From NCBI GenBank assembly GCA_015060165.1, contig SUZC01000007.1, forward strand, positions 55,943-119,942: 64,000 nucleotides of DNA, read 5' to 3'. The stretch's first letter is position 1, and every line of letters starts with the position of its first letter. This document shows, piece by piece, positions 28,201 to 36,184 of this stretch. The notes under the pieces were generated by a model that was given only the letters and a program-made list of their open reading frames with translations, was not told the origin of the DNA and made no database searches. Source of the stretch: Rikenellaceae bacterium (GTDB taxonomy: Bacteria > Bacteroidota > Bacteroidia > Bacteroidales > Rikenellaceae). The position numbers were made by a program, and so were the translations under genes.

Positions 28201-28953
28201 TTACTCAAGAACCTTAACCTTGATGTTACGGAACCATACGTCATCACCGTGATCCTGGAATCCGATGTAACCCTCGTGGTTCTCACCACCGCAGTTGTTG
28301 AGCAAGTTAAATGCTACAGGCCACTTCTCCTCTGAGAACTTAGATTTCTGCAACATCTCAGTCCACTGTGGAGTCCACAAGTGATACTCTACAACAGGAA
28401 CATCGTTCTGGAAGTGAACAACAGTACCTTTGTAAACCATAATCTTCACCTTGTTCCACTCGCCTGCAGGCTTAGAGTTCTGTGGCTTAGCAGGAATCAT
28501 ATCGTAGAGTGAAGATGACTGGCGGTTACCATCGATACCCAACTTAGCATCGGGGTGACGCTCGTTGTCAAGTACCTGGCACTCAGGAGCTGATACGTAG
28601 ATAGGCTCCCATCCACCCTTATCGTTCTTAACCTCCTGTGCAAGGTAGAAGATACCAGAGTTACCACCCTTAGAAATCTTCCACTCAAGCTCCAACTCGA
28701 AGTTCTTGAACTTCTGTGCTGCGTAGATGATATCGCCACCCTCGCCAGTCTGAGCTTCGCCACCGCCTGAGCCCTTGAACTTCAAGCAACCGTCCTCGAT
28801 AGACCAACGTGAAGGTACGTGATCCTTACCGTAACCACGCCATCCCTCCAACGATGTACCGTCGAACAATACGATTGTGTTGGGGTCTTCCTTCTGGCCG
28901 CCGCAACCTACGAGCATTGATACCATAGCTGCCATCATCAATAATTTTTTCAT
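28201..28953 (-). CDS. DUF1080 (3-keto-disaccharide hydrolase) lipoprotein
   Basis: A 250-residue protein with a lipoprotein signal (SMLVGCGGQ). The mature part is the DUF1080 jelly-roll domain (FDGTSLEGWRGYG, NFELELEWKISKGGNSGIFYL, NVPV-like and GYIGFQDHGDDVWFRNIKV). Characterised members cleave 3-keto-glycosides made by a Gfo/Idh/MocA oxidoreductase. Here it follows such an oxidoreductase gene by 26 bp, supporting that role. It would act in the periplasm or at the surface. The exact sugar is unknown. Confidence 0.88.
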   Translation of the reverse strand: MKKLLMMAAMVSMLVGCGGQKEDPNTIVLFDGTSLEGWRGYGKDHVPSRWSIEDGCLKFKGSGGGEAQTGEGGDIIYAAQKFKNFELELEWKISKGGNSGIFYLAQEVKNDKGGWEPIYVSAPECQVLDNERHPDAKLGIDGNRQSSSLYDMIPAKPQNSKPAGEWNKVKIMVYKGTVVHFQNDVPVVEYHLWTPQWTEMLQKSKFSEEKWPVAFNLLNNCGGENHEGYIGFQDHGDDVWFRNIKVKVLE

Positions 28954-28979
28954 ACTCTTTAGTTTTTGTTGTTAATCAA

Positions 28980-30461
28980 TTATTTAGGCATATTAGGAAG
29001 ATTCCAACCTGCACGGTAGTTGTGCTTGATAAGCTCAGCTGCAAACTGCTGTGCGTTGATAGGATCTGTATATGTCTTGTTGAATGTTGGGTGACCATCC
29101 TTTACAGAGAAGCCATCCTCGATCATGATACGGATAGTCTCGTCTGGACCGATGTTAGTGAAGCGCATATTCTCGCCATCCCAGTTGAGGATCTTGTGCA
29201 AGTTCTGCAAACGTACACCCAATACACCCATTACAACCATCTCGTTGAATGGACCTGCCTCAGAGAAGTCAGAGTTAGTCTTTACGCGATTCTCCTTTGA
29301 CTCCTTACAAGCACGTACCCAATCCATCTCGTGAGAGAGCTCGACGTGGCGAGCACGCTCGGGAACCTTAGGAGTACGACCTGACAAGAGGAATGGATTA
29401 GCACCGTAGCAACCGCATACCAATGTATCCTTTGTACCGTAGAAAATGAGGGCACCACCGCCACCCTTGATGTTAAGATCCATACCGGGCTCCATACCTG
29501 CAGGACGCTCAGGCTTCAAGCCGCCATCGTACCAGTTAACTGTAACTGCTGGCAACTTGCACTTGTGAACCTTGCCACGAGCGGGGAATGTGTACTGTAC
29601 GTACTCTGCCTGTGGAGCGCAATCTGTGAGCAATGATGTAGATGAACCCTGAACTGTATCGGGATAACCCAACTGAAGAGCCTTGAATACAGGGTGGAGG
29701 ATGTGGCAAGCCATATCACCCAATGCACCTGTACCGAAGTCCCACCAACCACGCCAGTTCCAAGGCTGGTATACCTTATTGTAAGGACGGTAGGGAGCTG
29801 GGCCGAGGAACAAATCCCACTTCAATGTGTCGGGGATAGGATCAACCTCTGAGGGACGCATCAAGCCCTGTGGCCAGATAGGACGGTCGGTGAAAGCGTC
29901 AACGCGAGTAACCTCACCAATCTCACCATTCCAGATCCAGTTGCAAACAGTCTCAACGCCTACGTGTGAAGAACCCTGGTTACCCATCTGAGTTGCAACC
30001 TGGTGCTTAGCGGCAAGCTTAGTCAAAAGGCGAGACTCATAAACTGAGTGAGTAAGAGGCTTCTGGCAATAAACGTGCTTGCCGAGCTCCATAGCATAAG
30101 CTGATACCAATGCGTGTGTGTGGTCGGGAGTTGCACAAATCACAGCGTCGATTTCGTTCGCTGCCTTGTCATACATCTCACGCCAGTCCCAGAAACGCTT
30201 TGCCTTGGGGAACGCGTTGAATACGTTCTTTGCGTAACCCCAGTCGGTATCACACAAAGCAACAATATTCTCAGTCTTCTTTACGGCATTGATGTTAGCA
30301 TTACCCATACCACCGATACCTACGGCTGCGATGTTCAACTTGTCAGATGGAGACTTGTGTCCAAAAGCTGCACCCATAACATTGTTGGGGACAACTGTCA
30401 TTGCTGCCAGACCTGCTGTCGAGGCCTTCAAAAAGTCAGCTCGAGAGATTTTCTTTGACAT
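28980..30461 (-). CDS. Gfo/Idh/MocA-family oxidoreductase with Tat-like leader
   Basis: A 493-residue NAD(P)-dependent sugar oxidoreductase. The leader SRADFLKASTAGLAAM resembles a Tat signal (SRRxFLK) with Ala in place of the second Arg. The Rossmann fold follows (AAVGIGGMGNANINA), then VICATPDHTHALVSAYAM and GKHVYCQKPLTHSVYESR, the family EKP-type motif with Gln for Glu (CQKPL). The C-terminal domain is long, as in Bacteroidota glycoside oxidoreductases. It probably oxidises a glycoside hydroxyl to a ketone before cleavage by the DUF1080 protein or the epimerase-like neighbour. Confidence 0.88.
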   Translation of the reverse strand: MSKKISRADFLKASTAGLAAMTVVPNNVMGAAFGHKSPSDKLNIAAVGIGGMGNANINAVKKTENIVALCDTDWGYAKNVFNAFPKAKRFWDWREMYDKAANEIDAVICATPDHTHALVSAYAMELGKHVYCQKPLTHSVYESRLLTKLAAKHQVATQMGNQGSSHVGVETVCNWIWNGEIGEVTRVDAFTDRPIWPQGLMRPSEVDPIPDTLKWDLFLGPAPYRPYNKVYQPWNWRGWWDFGTGALGDMACHILHPVFKALQLGYPDTVQGSSTSLLTDCAPQAEYVQYTFPARGKVHKCKLPAVTVNWYDGGLKPERPAGMEPGMDLNIKGGGGALIFYGTKDTLVCGCYGANPFLLSGRTPKVPERARHVELSHEMDWVRACKESKENRVKTNSDFSEAGPFNEMVVMGVLGVRLQNLHKILNWDGENMRFTNIGPDETIRIMIEDGFSVKDGHPTFNKTYTDPINAQQFAAELIKHNYRAGWNLPNMPK

Positions 30462-30557
30462 TGTTGTAATTTTTAGGTTAATAAATAATTTAGATATTTC
30501 TTTTTATATCTCGTATTTTATCTTTTTTCGTAACAACTATCCGATATTGTTCGGATG

Positions 30558-31622
30558 TTAATATTGTGCGCTTGGTAACGCCTCTACATAGAATATGCTC
30601 TTCTCAACGCAGTTGATAGGGGGTTGCGTGAAGTTGTGTACCTCTATATATATATTATCTACGCCGTGTCGTGAGGCCTCTTTAAGCGTAGCGTCGAAAT
30701 CAATTTTATCGCCATCGCCTACATTGTATTCATCGTGTAGATGCAGCAGTGCCACACGCGACCCAAAGTGCTTTATCAATTCCGTGGCTGCCATTCCAGC
30801 TTTTGCTGCTTCATAGGTGTCGATCTCAAACGAGAGAACCTTGGCGTCACATTGGGCGGCTATCTTATCAAGTGCCGACTCTCCATTTCGTGGAATCAAA
30901 CTCTCGGTTTTCGGATGAAAGCACAACTGCATATTCTGTTTTGCTGCAATTGGGTGGATTAGGTTAACGTATGCTACAAAATCTGCAATTGCTTTGTCAC
31001 TGTCACCCTCTGGTTGATAGGCCAGTGAAATGTATTTACAACCGAGTTGGGCGTAGGTAGCAATAGCGTTCTCCCACCACAGAGTATCGGGATCTTTGGT
31101 CTCCTTGCATTCCTCCTCTGTTATAATCTCACTATTCGCCTTGTTTACCCCATCACTTATTACCACATCTGAACTATCACTATCCGCTTTGTTTGCCCCA
31201 TCATTTACTGTCTCGCTTGAGCTCTCACTAGCCGCCTTGGTTGGGGCTAAGTAGTTGGCTCTCTCCTCGGGGGTCATTGTAGGAGCCATTGTCAGATAGG
31301 CTACGTCGATTCGAAGTCCAGCCTTTTTCGCCAGAGCTTTGAATTCTGATGGTGGAAGAAGATGTACCTTACCGCGGTAGAATGCACTAACCTCGATAGA
31401 GGTGAATCCAAGTTGGGCTATTCTGTCGAGGGTAGACTCTGGACTGGTGTACATATCGTTGTCGAGCGTTGGGAGATGCAAGCCTATATTGGTTCGCACT
31501 TCACTCAATGCCTCGCTTACCGCTTCTGTAAATGAGTCGGCCGCCTTCTTGATCCCTATCAAAGAACTTGTGGCATCCAATACAGAGGATAGGCCCTGCT
31601 TAAAAAATGAGAGTCTGTCCAT
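30558..31622 (-). CDS. sugar phosphate isomerase/epimerase-like TIM-barrel protein
   Basis: A 354-residue AP-endonuclease-2/xylose-isomerase-like TIM barrel. Signatures: LDRIAQLGFTSIEVSAFYRG, CKYISLAYQPEGD, LCFHPKTESLIPR, LSFEIDTYEAAKAG, LLHLHDE and NIYIEVHNF, which carry the metal ligands. The N-terminus DRLSFFKQGLSS resembles a Tat leader with Leu for the second Arg. A 16-residue repeat (about 3 copies, near residues 125-172) is inserted in a loop. In related loci such proteins act on 3-keto-glycosides. Its ATG is 12 bp after the tatC stop. Confidence 0.85.
   Translation of the reverse strand: MDRLSFFKQGLSSVLDATSSLIGIKKAADSFTEAVSEALSEVRTNIGLHLPTLDNDMYTSPESTLDRIAQLGFTSIEVSAFYRGKVHLLPPSEFKALAKKAGLRIDVAYLTMAPTMTPEERANYLAPTKAASESSSETVNDGANKADSDSSDVVISDGVNKANSEIITEEECKETKDPDTLWWENAIATYAQLGCKYISLAYQPEGDSDKAIADFVAYVNLIHPIAAKQNMQLCFHPKTESLIPRNGESALDKIAAQCDAKVLSFEIDTYEAAKAGMAATELIKHFGSRVALLHLHDEYNVGDGDKIDFDATLKEASRHGVDNIYIEVHNFTQPPINCVEKSIFYVEALPSAQY
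31129..31260 (-). repeat. 48-bp minisatellite inside the epimerase gene
   Basis: TCACTA..CCGC units start at 31129, 31177 and 31225, exactly 48 bp apart. They encode a degenerate 16-residue unit (DGANKADS.., DGVNKANS.., and an older APTKAASE.. copy). The repeat keeps the reading frame. Confidence 0.8.
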
Positions 31623-31633
31623 CGTATAGGTTT

Positions 31634-32827
31634 TTAAGCGTTGTCGGTCTCGTCATCGTCAGGACGGTATTCTGGATCCTGAGCAACGCCAAATGTAATG
31701 TTTCGACGACCATTGAAGTCGGAATTGTATGATGCATCGGCACCGCCTCCGAGTATGGTCTCTAACGAGTGTGGGTTATCCTCATAAAGCGGAGTATTGT
31801 CGTCACTCTCCTGCTTGTCAGATGAGTCGGACTGGCCTTCTTGCTCATCCTGGTTCTCCTGCTCATTCAGATTCTCCGATTCGTCTGAATTATCCTGACC
31901 TCCCTGATTCTGTTGCTCATTTTGCTCGTTTTCGCTCTCCTGCTCTGCTTTGAGTCGAGCCTCCTCTTCGGCCTTAGCCTTCTCGGCTGCTATCATGGCC
32001 TGATACTTAGCCTCTTCCTTAGCTCGGCGAGCCTCGATGCGACCTGCAATACGTATTCCGTACTCATAAAGAGCATAGCAAGGGAAGAAGATCAAAACCT
32101 GGCTGACAATGTCGGGAGGAGTGATGATGGCTGCAAAAATAAGCAATGCGGCAACAGCAACCTTACGATACTGACGCATACCCTGCGATGTAAGGATTCC
32201 CATCGTTGCAAGCAGACGAATGAGTAGCGGTAGCTGGAATGCAACAGCTGCAGCAAACGATACACTCATAACGGTTGTGAGGAATGAGCTAACATCGATG
32301 ATGTTGCTAATTTGATCGCTTACCTGATAGTTACCCAAGAAGTTGATAGCCAATGGGGCGATGATGTAATAACCAAACAACAGGCCCATTACGAACCATA
32401 AGGGAGTCTCGATTGCGTAGCGGATACTCTGCTTACGTTGCTGAGCTGGGAGTGCCGGCTTGACAAATAGCCACAATTCCCAAATCAGGTAGGGAAATGC
32501 GATAATGAATGCGCCTATGAATGAACTCTTGATGTGCAGCATAAACTGTCCAGCCATCTTGTTATTGAACAGTTCCACGTTGTCGGGGTGTATCCTAAGC
32601 GTATCCGAGCCCATTAAGTCGGCCAATAGATTGAAAAGTCGATTGGTGGGGAATGTTTCACGAATAGGTGCAAATACAACATCCAACACAATGCCTTTCA
32701 TTGCGAACAAGACAATGAAAAGAAGTGCAAATACAAGAGCTACGCGGACAAGAATTTTACGAATTTCGTCGAGGTGTTCGCCGAAAGTCATCTCCGCTTC
32801 ATCGTTTATAGGGCGCTGATTACTCAT
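31634..32827 (-). CDS. tatC: Sec-independent protein translocase TatC with long acidic tail
   Basis: A 397-residue TatC, the receptor subunit of the twin-arginine translocase, with six transmembrane segments between about 25 and 260. MTFGEHLDEIRKIL carries Glu21 (E. coli Glu15); LWLFVKPALPAQQRK carries Phe121 (Phe94) but Gln130 at the position of E. coli Glu103, which helps bind the twin-arginine motif. After the core, about 130 residues form a charged coiled coil and a Glu/Gln/Asn/Asp/Ser-rich tail not found in typical TatC. It lies in line with tatA (39 bp) and the epimerase-like gene. Confidence 0.93.
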   Translation of the reverse strand: MSNQRPINDEAEMTFGEHLDEIRKILVRVALVFALLFIVLFAMKGIVLDVVFAPIRETFPTNRLFNLLADLMGSDTLRIHPDNVELFNNKMAGQFMLHIKSSFIGAFIIAFPYLIWELWLFVKPALPAQQRKQSIRYAIETPLWFVMGLLFGYYIIAPLAINFLGNYQVSDQISNIIDVSSFLTTVMSVSFAAAVAFQLPLLIRLLATMGILTSQGMRQYRKVAVAALLIFAAIITPPDIVSQVLIFFPCYALYEYGIRIAGRIEARRAKEEAKYQAMIAAEKAKAEEEARLKAEQESENEQNEQQNQGGQDNSDESENLNEQENQDEQEGQSDSSDKQESDDNTPLYEDNPHSLETILGGGADASYNSDFNGRRNITFGVAQDPEYRPDDDETDNA

Positions 32828-32866
32828 CTCTACCTTTAAAACCGGAATTATCTGATTATGCTTGGG

Positions 32867-33076
32867 TTACTCAGTCTTTGTCTCCTCTTTCTTCGCCTCG
32901 GGCTTAGTGTCATCGTCCTTAGTAGCAGTGTTAACAGCATCCTTGAACTCGCGGATACCGCGACCAGCACCACGCATCAACTCTGGCAACTTCTTACCAC
33001 CAAACAAAAGCAAAAGAACGAGTACGATAAGTATAAGCTCCTGTGCGCCGATTCCGCCGATAAACAAAAATTCCAT
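32867..33076 (-). CDS. tatA: twin-arginine translocase subunit TatA/E
   Basis: A 69-residue protein with the TatA pattern: one transmembrane helix (about 8-21, LILIVLVLLLLFGG), the FGGKKLPELMRGAGRGIREFK hinge and amphipathic helix, and a charged tail. TatA oligomers form the translocation path for folded proteins. It is first in the leftward run tatA-tatC-epimerase. No separate TatB was seen, so this is a TatAC system. Confidence 0.95.
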   Translation of the reverse strand: MEFLFIGGIGAQELILIVLVLLLLFGGKKLPELMRGAGRGIREFKDAVNTATKDDDTKPEAKKEETKTE

Positions 33077-33382
33077 AATTGTTGTGTTTTTAAATTTATT
33101 AATAAATAGTTTTAGTGCATTTTCAACCCGAAAGTTACAAACAAAAAATGACTTTTACAACTTTGTGGGCTATTTTTATGCGTAGCATAGTATTACTATG
33201 AGCAATAAACGAATGCTAATTTCTTGGTAGAACTTTGAGTTTTAATAGGTTTGGGGCTTATGGTATGAATTAATAATTAATTTTGGATAAATTTTGGCTA
33301 CAAAACAGAAAGCAGTATTACCCATAAAAACAGAACGACCGACGTAATTTCACGTCGGTCGTTCTGTTTCTCATAGAGATGA
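33077..33382. other. intergenic region between tatA and the DPP-IV gene
   Basis: AT-rich and without a gene. It should hold the tatA promoter: GAAAGTTA (33132-33139) read on the minus strand is TAACTTTC, a near match to TAnnTTTG. The right part contains the DPP-IV terminator listed separately. Nothing else was recognised. Confidence 0.5.
33327..33369 (-). terminator. terminator of the DPP-IV gene
   Basis: On the minus strand AACAGAACGACCGACGT pairs with ACGTCGGTCGTTCTGTT, followed by a T run; 16-bp perfect stem right after the stop at 33383. Confidence 0.88.
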
Positions 33383-35512
33383 TTATCGCAGATAATCTTC
33401 GAAATAATTAGTGATCTTCTGGTGCAAATGTACGGCATCTTTACCAAATACATTATGCTCAGCACAGGGGTAGGGGAAGTAATCAACCTGAACGTTGTTC
33501 TTGATACACTCCCTTACGAAACTGAGAGAATGCTCCCATACAACAACGGGGTCGACAGCTCCCTGGCAAATCAAGAGCTTACCCTTCAAATCCTTAGCTT
33601 TGTTGATGAGCGAAGTCTTGGCAAAGCCTTCTGGGTTGTTGTGAGTGTTGTCCATATAGCGCTCTCCGTACATCACCTCGTACCATTTCCAATCGATTAC
33701 AGGACCTCCTGCTACACCCACTTTGAAGATGTCGGGATAGTTGGTAATCAATGATATAGTCATAAATCCACCATAGCTCCATCCGTGAACTCCTATGCGG
33801 TCTGAGTCTACCCAGTCGTGTGTCATCAACCACTCCAAACCGGCCACCTGATCCTGCATCTCAGCTTGACCACATTGGCGGTGGATAGCTTTCTCAAACT
33901 CAGCTCCACGATTCGATGTTCCGCGATTGTCCATCACAAAAATTACGTAACCACGTTGAGCCATATACATCTCCCAGCGGCGCAACTGTCCGAGATAAGT
34001 ATTCTTAACCATTTGAGAGTGTGGGCCTCCATAGACATATACGATTACGGGATATTTTTTCGTAGGGTCGAAATCGAGTGGCTTGATGAGGCGGTAGTAA
34101 TTATCGTACTTGCCATCGGCGCTCTTTACCGAACCGAGTGTGATCTTTGCGAAATTGTATCCAACGGTAGGGTCATCAGCGCGGAAAATCTCGCGAGCGG
34201 GCTTGCCATCTGTACGTCCAACTTCTACAACACGAGGAACATCCAATGATGAATAAGTATCCACGAAATAGCGGCCAGAACCACTTACCGCTACATTGTG
34301 CCAACCCTCGGCCTTTGTGAGTTGAGTCTGTTTACCGGTAGCTACTTCAACCTTGAAGAGGTGGTTGTCGATAGGCGATACCTCGGCTGATGTGTAGTAT
34401 ACAAACTTCGCATCTTGGGCTACATACTGCACATCGGCATCGGTAGCTGTGAGACGCTTGATTACACCGCCATCGTTGCATAGATATAGATTCCAATAAC
34501 CATCGCGGTTGTTGGTCGAGTAGATGAACTTCGAAGGGTCGTTCTTCATAAATACCAACGGATGCTGAGGCTCTACCCAACGGTCGTTGTGCTCGCTGAG
34601 TACCTGAGTAATGAACTTTCCGGTCGATGCGTTGTATACGTTCAGGTGAACATTCTTTTGAGGACGGTCGAGCACCTGAATGTAGATTCGCTCAGAGTCG
34701 GGAGACCAGGTGATATTTGTCAGGTAACGCTCCTTGTCAAAATCAGTAACCTCTACATAAGTGGTTTTGCGGCTTGCGATATCGTAAATTCCGAGACTTA
34801 CAACCTCTGATGGCATACCATTCATAGGGTATTTGATGTTTTTAAGCGTGCCGGTGCGGGTTGTGATGTCCAATAATGGGAAGTTGGTCACAGCCGACTC
34901 ATCCTTCTGGTAGAAAGCAATCTTCTTGGCATCGGGGGAAATGAAGATGCCGCCATTGATGCCGAACTCGTTACGGCTTACACTTTGACCACATACGATG
35001 TTGGGATCGCTGAATGAGGTGATGGCGTGTTCGCGCTCACCGTCGAAACAGTAGAGATTATTGTCGCGGGTATATGCGTAGATGCCGCCCTTGCCGCTCT
35101 GACGTGTGAGATTCTGACCAGCAGGAATCTTGTACTTGCTGGTTACTGTACGGCTCTTTAAGTCGATTGTGTTGCGCATTCCAAATGCAGCAACAACCAA
35201 CGATTGCTCGTCGTCGAATGTGTATGGAGGGAACGACTTGAACGATGTTGAGAGGAGCGAGTTGAGCTCATCGAGCGAAATAATCGTGCGGCGTTTGTTG
35301 TTGCGGGCATCTGTTGCGCAGAGTGTAGTACCATCTACCCAAGCGTATGAGTCGCTTGCGCCGATCCATTGTGTTAAATGTGTTTTAGGAGTGAGATCGC
35401 GATTGAGTATGACGTCCTCCATTGTGAGGAGACGTCGCTCAGGCGTCTGAGCCTGTGTGGGGAGAGCTGTCATAAGTAGTGTAGCAGCTAAAATTATTAA
35501 TGATCGTCTCAT
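33383..35512 (-). CDS. dipeptidyl peptidase IV-like S9 serine peptidase
   Basis: A 709-residue prolyl oligopeptidase-family enzyme. A Sec signal peptide (1-22, ending TQAQ) is followed by the eight-bladed DPP-IV propeller domain and the alpha/beta-hydrolase domain with the nucleophile Ser in GVHGWSYGGFM, Asp in CQGAVDPVV and His in CAEHNVFG. It removes X-Pro or X-Ala dipeptides in the periplasm, which fits peptide scavenging. ATG 35512 is chosen because it begins the signal peptide; the frame is open 65 codons further upstream without such a start. No partner genes are adjacent. Confidence 0.92.
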   Translation of the reverse strand: MRRSLIILAATLLMTALPTQAQTPERRLLTMEDVILNRDLTPKTHLTQWIGASDSYAWVDGTTLCATDARNNKRRTIISLDELNSLLSTSFKSFPPYTFDDEQSLVVAAFGMRNTIDLKSRTVTSKYKIPAGQNLTRQSGKGGIYAYTRDNNLYCFDGEREHAITSFSDPNIVCGQSVSRNEFGINGGIFISPDAKKIAFYQKDESAVTNFPLLDITTRTGTLKNIKYPMNGMPSEVVSLGIYDIASRKTTYVEVTDFDKERYLTNITWSPDSERIYIQVLDRPQKNVHLNVYNASTGKFITQVLSEHNDRWVEPQHPLVFMKNDPSKFIYSTNNRDGYWNLYLCNDGGVIKRLTATDADVQYVAQDAKFVYYTSAEVSPIDNHLFKVEVATGKQTQLTKAEGWHNVAVSGSGRYFVDTYSSLDVPRVVEVGRTDGKPAREIFRADDPTVGYNFAKITLGSVKSADGKYDNYYRLIKPLDFDPTKKYPVIVYVYGGPHSQMVKNTYLGQLRRWEMYMAQRGYVIFVMDNRGTSNRGAEFEKAIHRQCGQAEMQDQVAGLEWLMTHDWVDSDRIGVHGWSYGGFMTISLITNYPDIFKVGVAGGPVIDWKWYEVMYGERYMDNTHNNPEGFAKTSLINKAKDLKGKLLICQGAVDPVVVWEHSLSFVRECIKNNVQVDYFPYPCAEHNVFGKDAVHLHQKITNYFEDYLR

Positions 35513-35743
35513 TGTTTTTGGGGTTAATGTATTTATATGGGTGCGAATGTACGCAAAAAATGCGAGATATACAATATTATTTCTTGAGCGGTAGACGCGT
35601 GTAATCTTTTGGCAGCGCCATGATCTTGCAGGGTTTGGAAATCGCAGATGCAAGGTAAGTGATATTTTTTGAGAGTGATTTTGGTTGGTATAGGTTAAAA
35701 AATGCATCTTTTTTAAGAAAAATTAAATTTTTTTTCGAAATGT

Positions 35744-35774
35744 TTTGCAGAATAAAAAAATATATCTACATTTG
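35744..35774 (+). promoter_or_regulatory. tRNA-Leu promoter
   Basis: TTTG (35744-35747), 19 bp, TACATTTG (35767-35774): a full Bacteroidota promoter, 22 bp before the mature tRNA. Confidence 0.8.
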
Positions 35775-35796
35775 CACACCCAATTAAGGAATTGGA

Positions 35797-35883
35797 GCCC
35801 AGATGGCGGAATCGGTAGACGCGCTGGTCTCAAACACCAGTAGGTTCACCCCTGTGCCGGTTCGACCCCGGCTCTGGGTACCA
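35797..35883 (+). tRNA. tRNA-Leu (anticodon CAA)
   Basis: 87 nt with encoded CCA. Acceptor arm GCCCAGA pairs with TCTGGGT (G-U at 1:72), discriminator A. D arm GGCGGAATCGGTAGACGC, anticodon arm CTGGT-CTCAAAC-ACCAG with anticodon CAA (reads TTG), a class II variable arm (TAGGTTCACCCCTG region) and T arm CCGGTTCGACCCCGG. The class II form and CAA give leucine. Confidence 0.97.
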
Positions 35884-35886
35884 TGA

Positions 35887-35918
35887 AGAGAGAAACGAGA
35901 GTTTCTCTCTTTTTTTTG
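35887..35918 (+). terminator. tRNA-Leu terminator
   Basis: AGAGAGAAAC, loop GAGA, GTTTCTCTCT followed by eight T residues, starting 4 nt after the tRNA CCA. Confidence 0.93.
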
Positions 35919-36116
35919 TCTCCGTAGCCAATAAGCCCCAATAAGCCGCGGAGTGGTAATGTTGCCGACGGACGGTTGTTTGCTTTGCAAATTAACTAGA
36001 TTGTAGCGAGTTTGCTGAACGATAGTATAATTCTAAATATTACGCAAGTTGGGGCGTATAGAGGGTTCTAATAGGTATAACCCAACAGAGTGGAATTTAG
36101 AGGAGTGGGTGTTTAT

Positions 36117-36128
36117 GCATACGTATGC
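36117..36128. promoter_or_regulatory. 12-bp palindrome upstream of the first RNA gene
   Basis: GCATACGTATGC is self-complementary and lies 18 bp before the TTTG element of the RNA promoter. It could be an operator. Chance occurrence is possible. Confidence 0.25.
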
Positions 36129-36146
36129 GAGAATTTTGCATTAATA

Positions 36147-36178
36147 TTTGCAAATTGATTAAATCTATATTATCTTTG
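36147..36178 (+). promoter_or_regulatory. promoter of predicted RNA 1
   Basis: TTTG (36147-36150), 20 bp, TATCTTTG (36171-36178): a full match to the Bacteroidota promoter with no open reading frame downstream. Confidence 0.75.
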
Positions 36179-36184
36179 CATGTA

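Noticed and set aside
30539..30556. Strong terminator between the epimerase-like and Gfo/Idh/MocA genes
   Set aside because: There is a short ATCCGA/TCGGAT stem, but no T run follows on the minus strand, so it is at best a weak stop or attenuator.
35513..35707. 65-codon extension of the DPP-IV-like protein
   Set aside because: The extension lies before a clear signal peptide and contains no plausible export signal itself.
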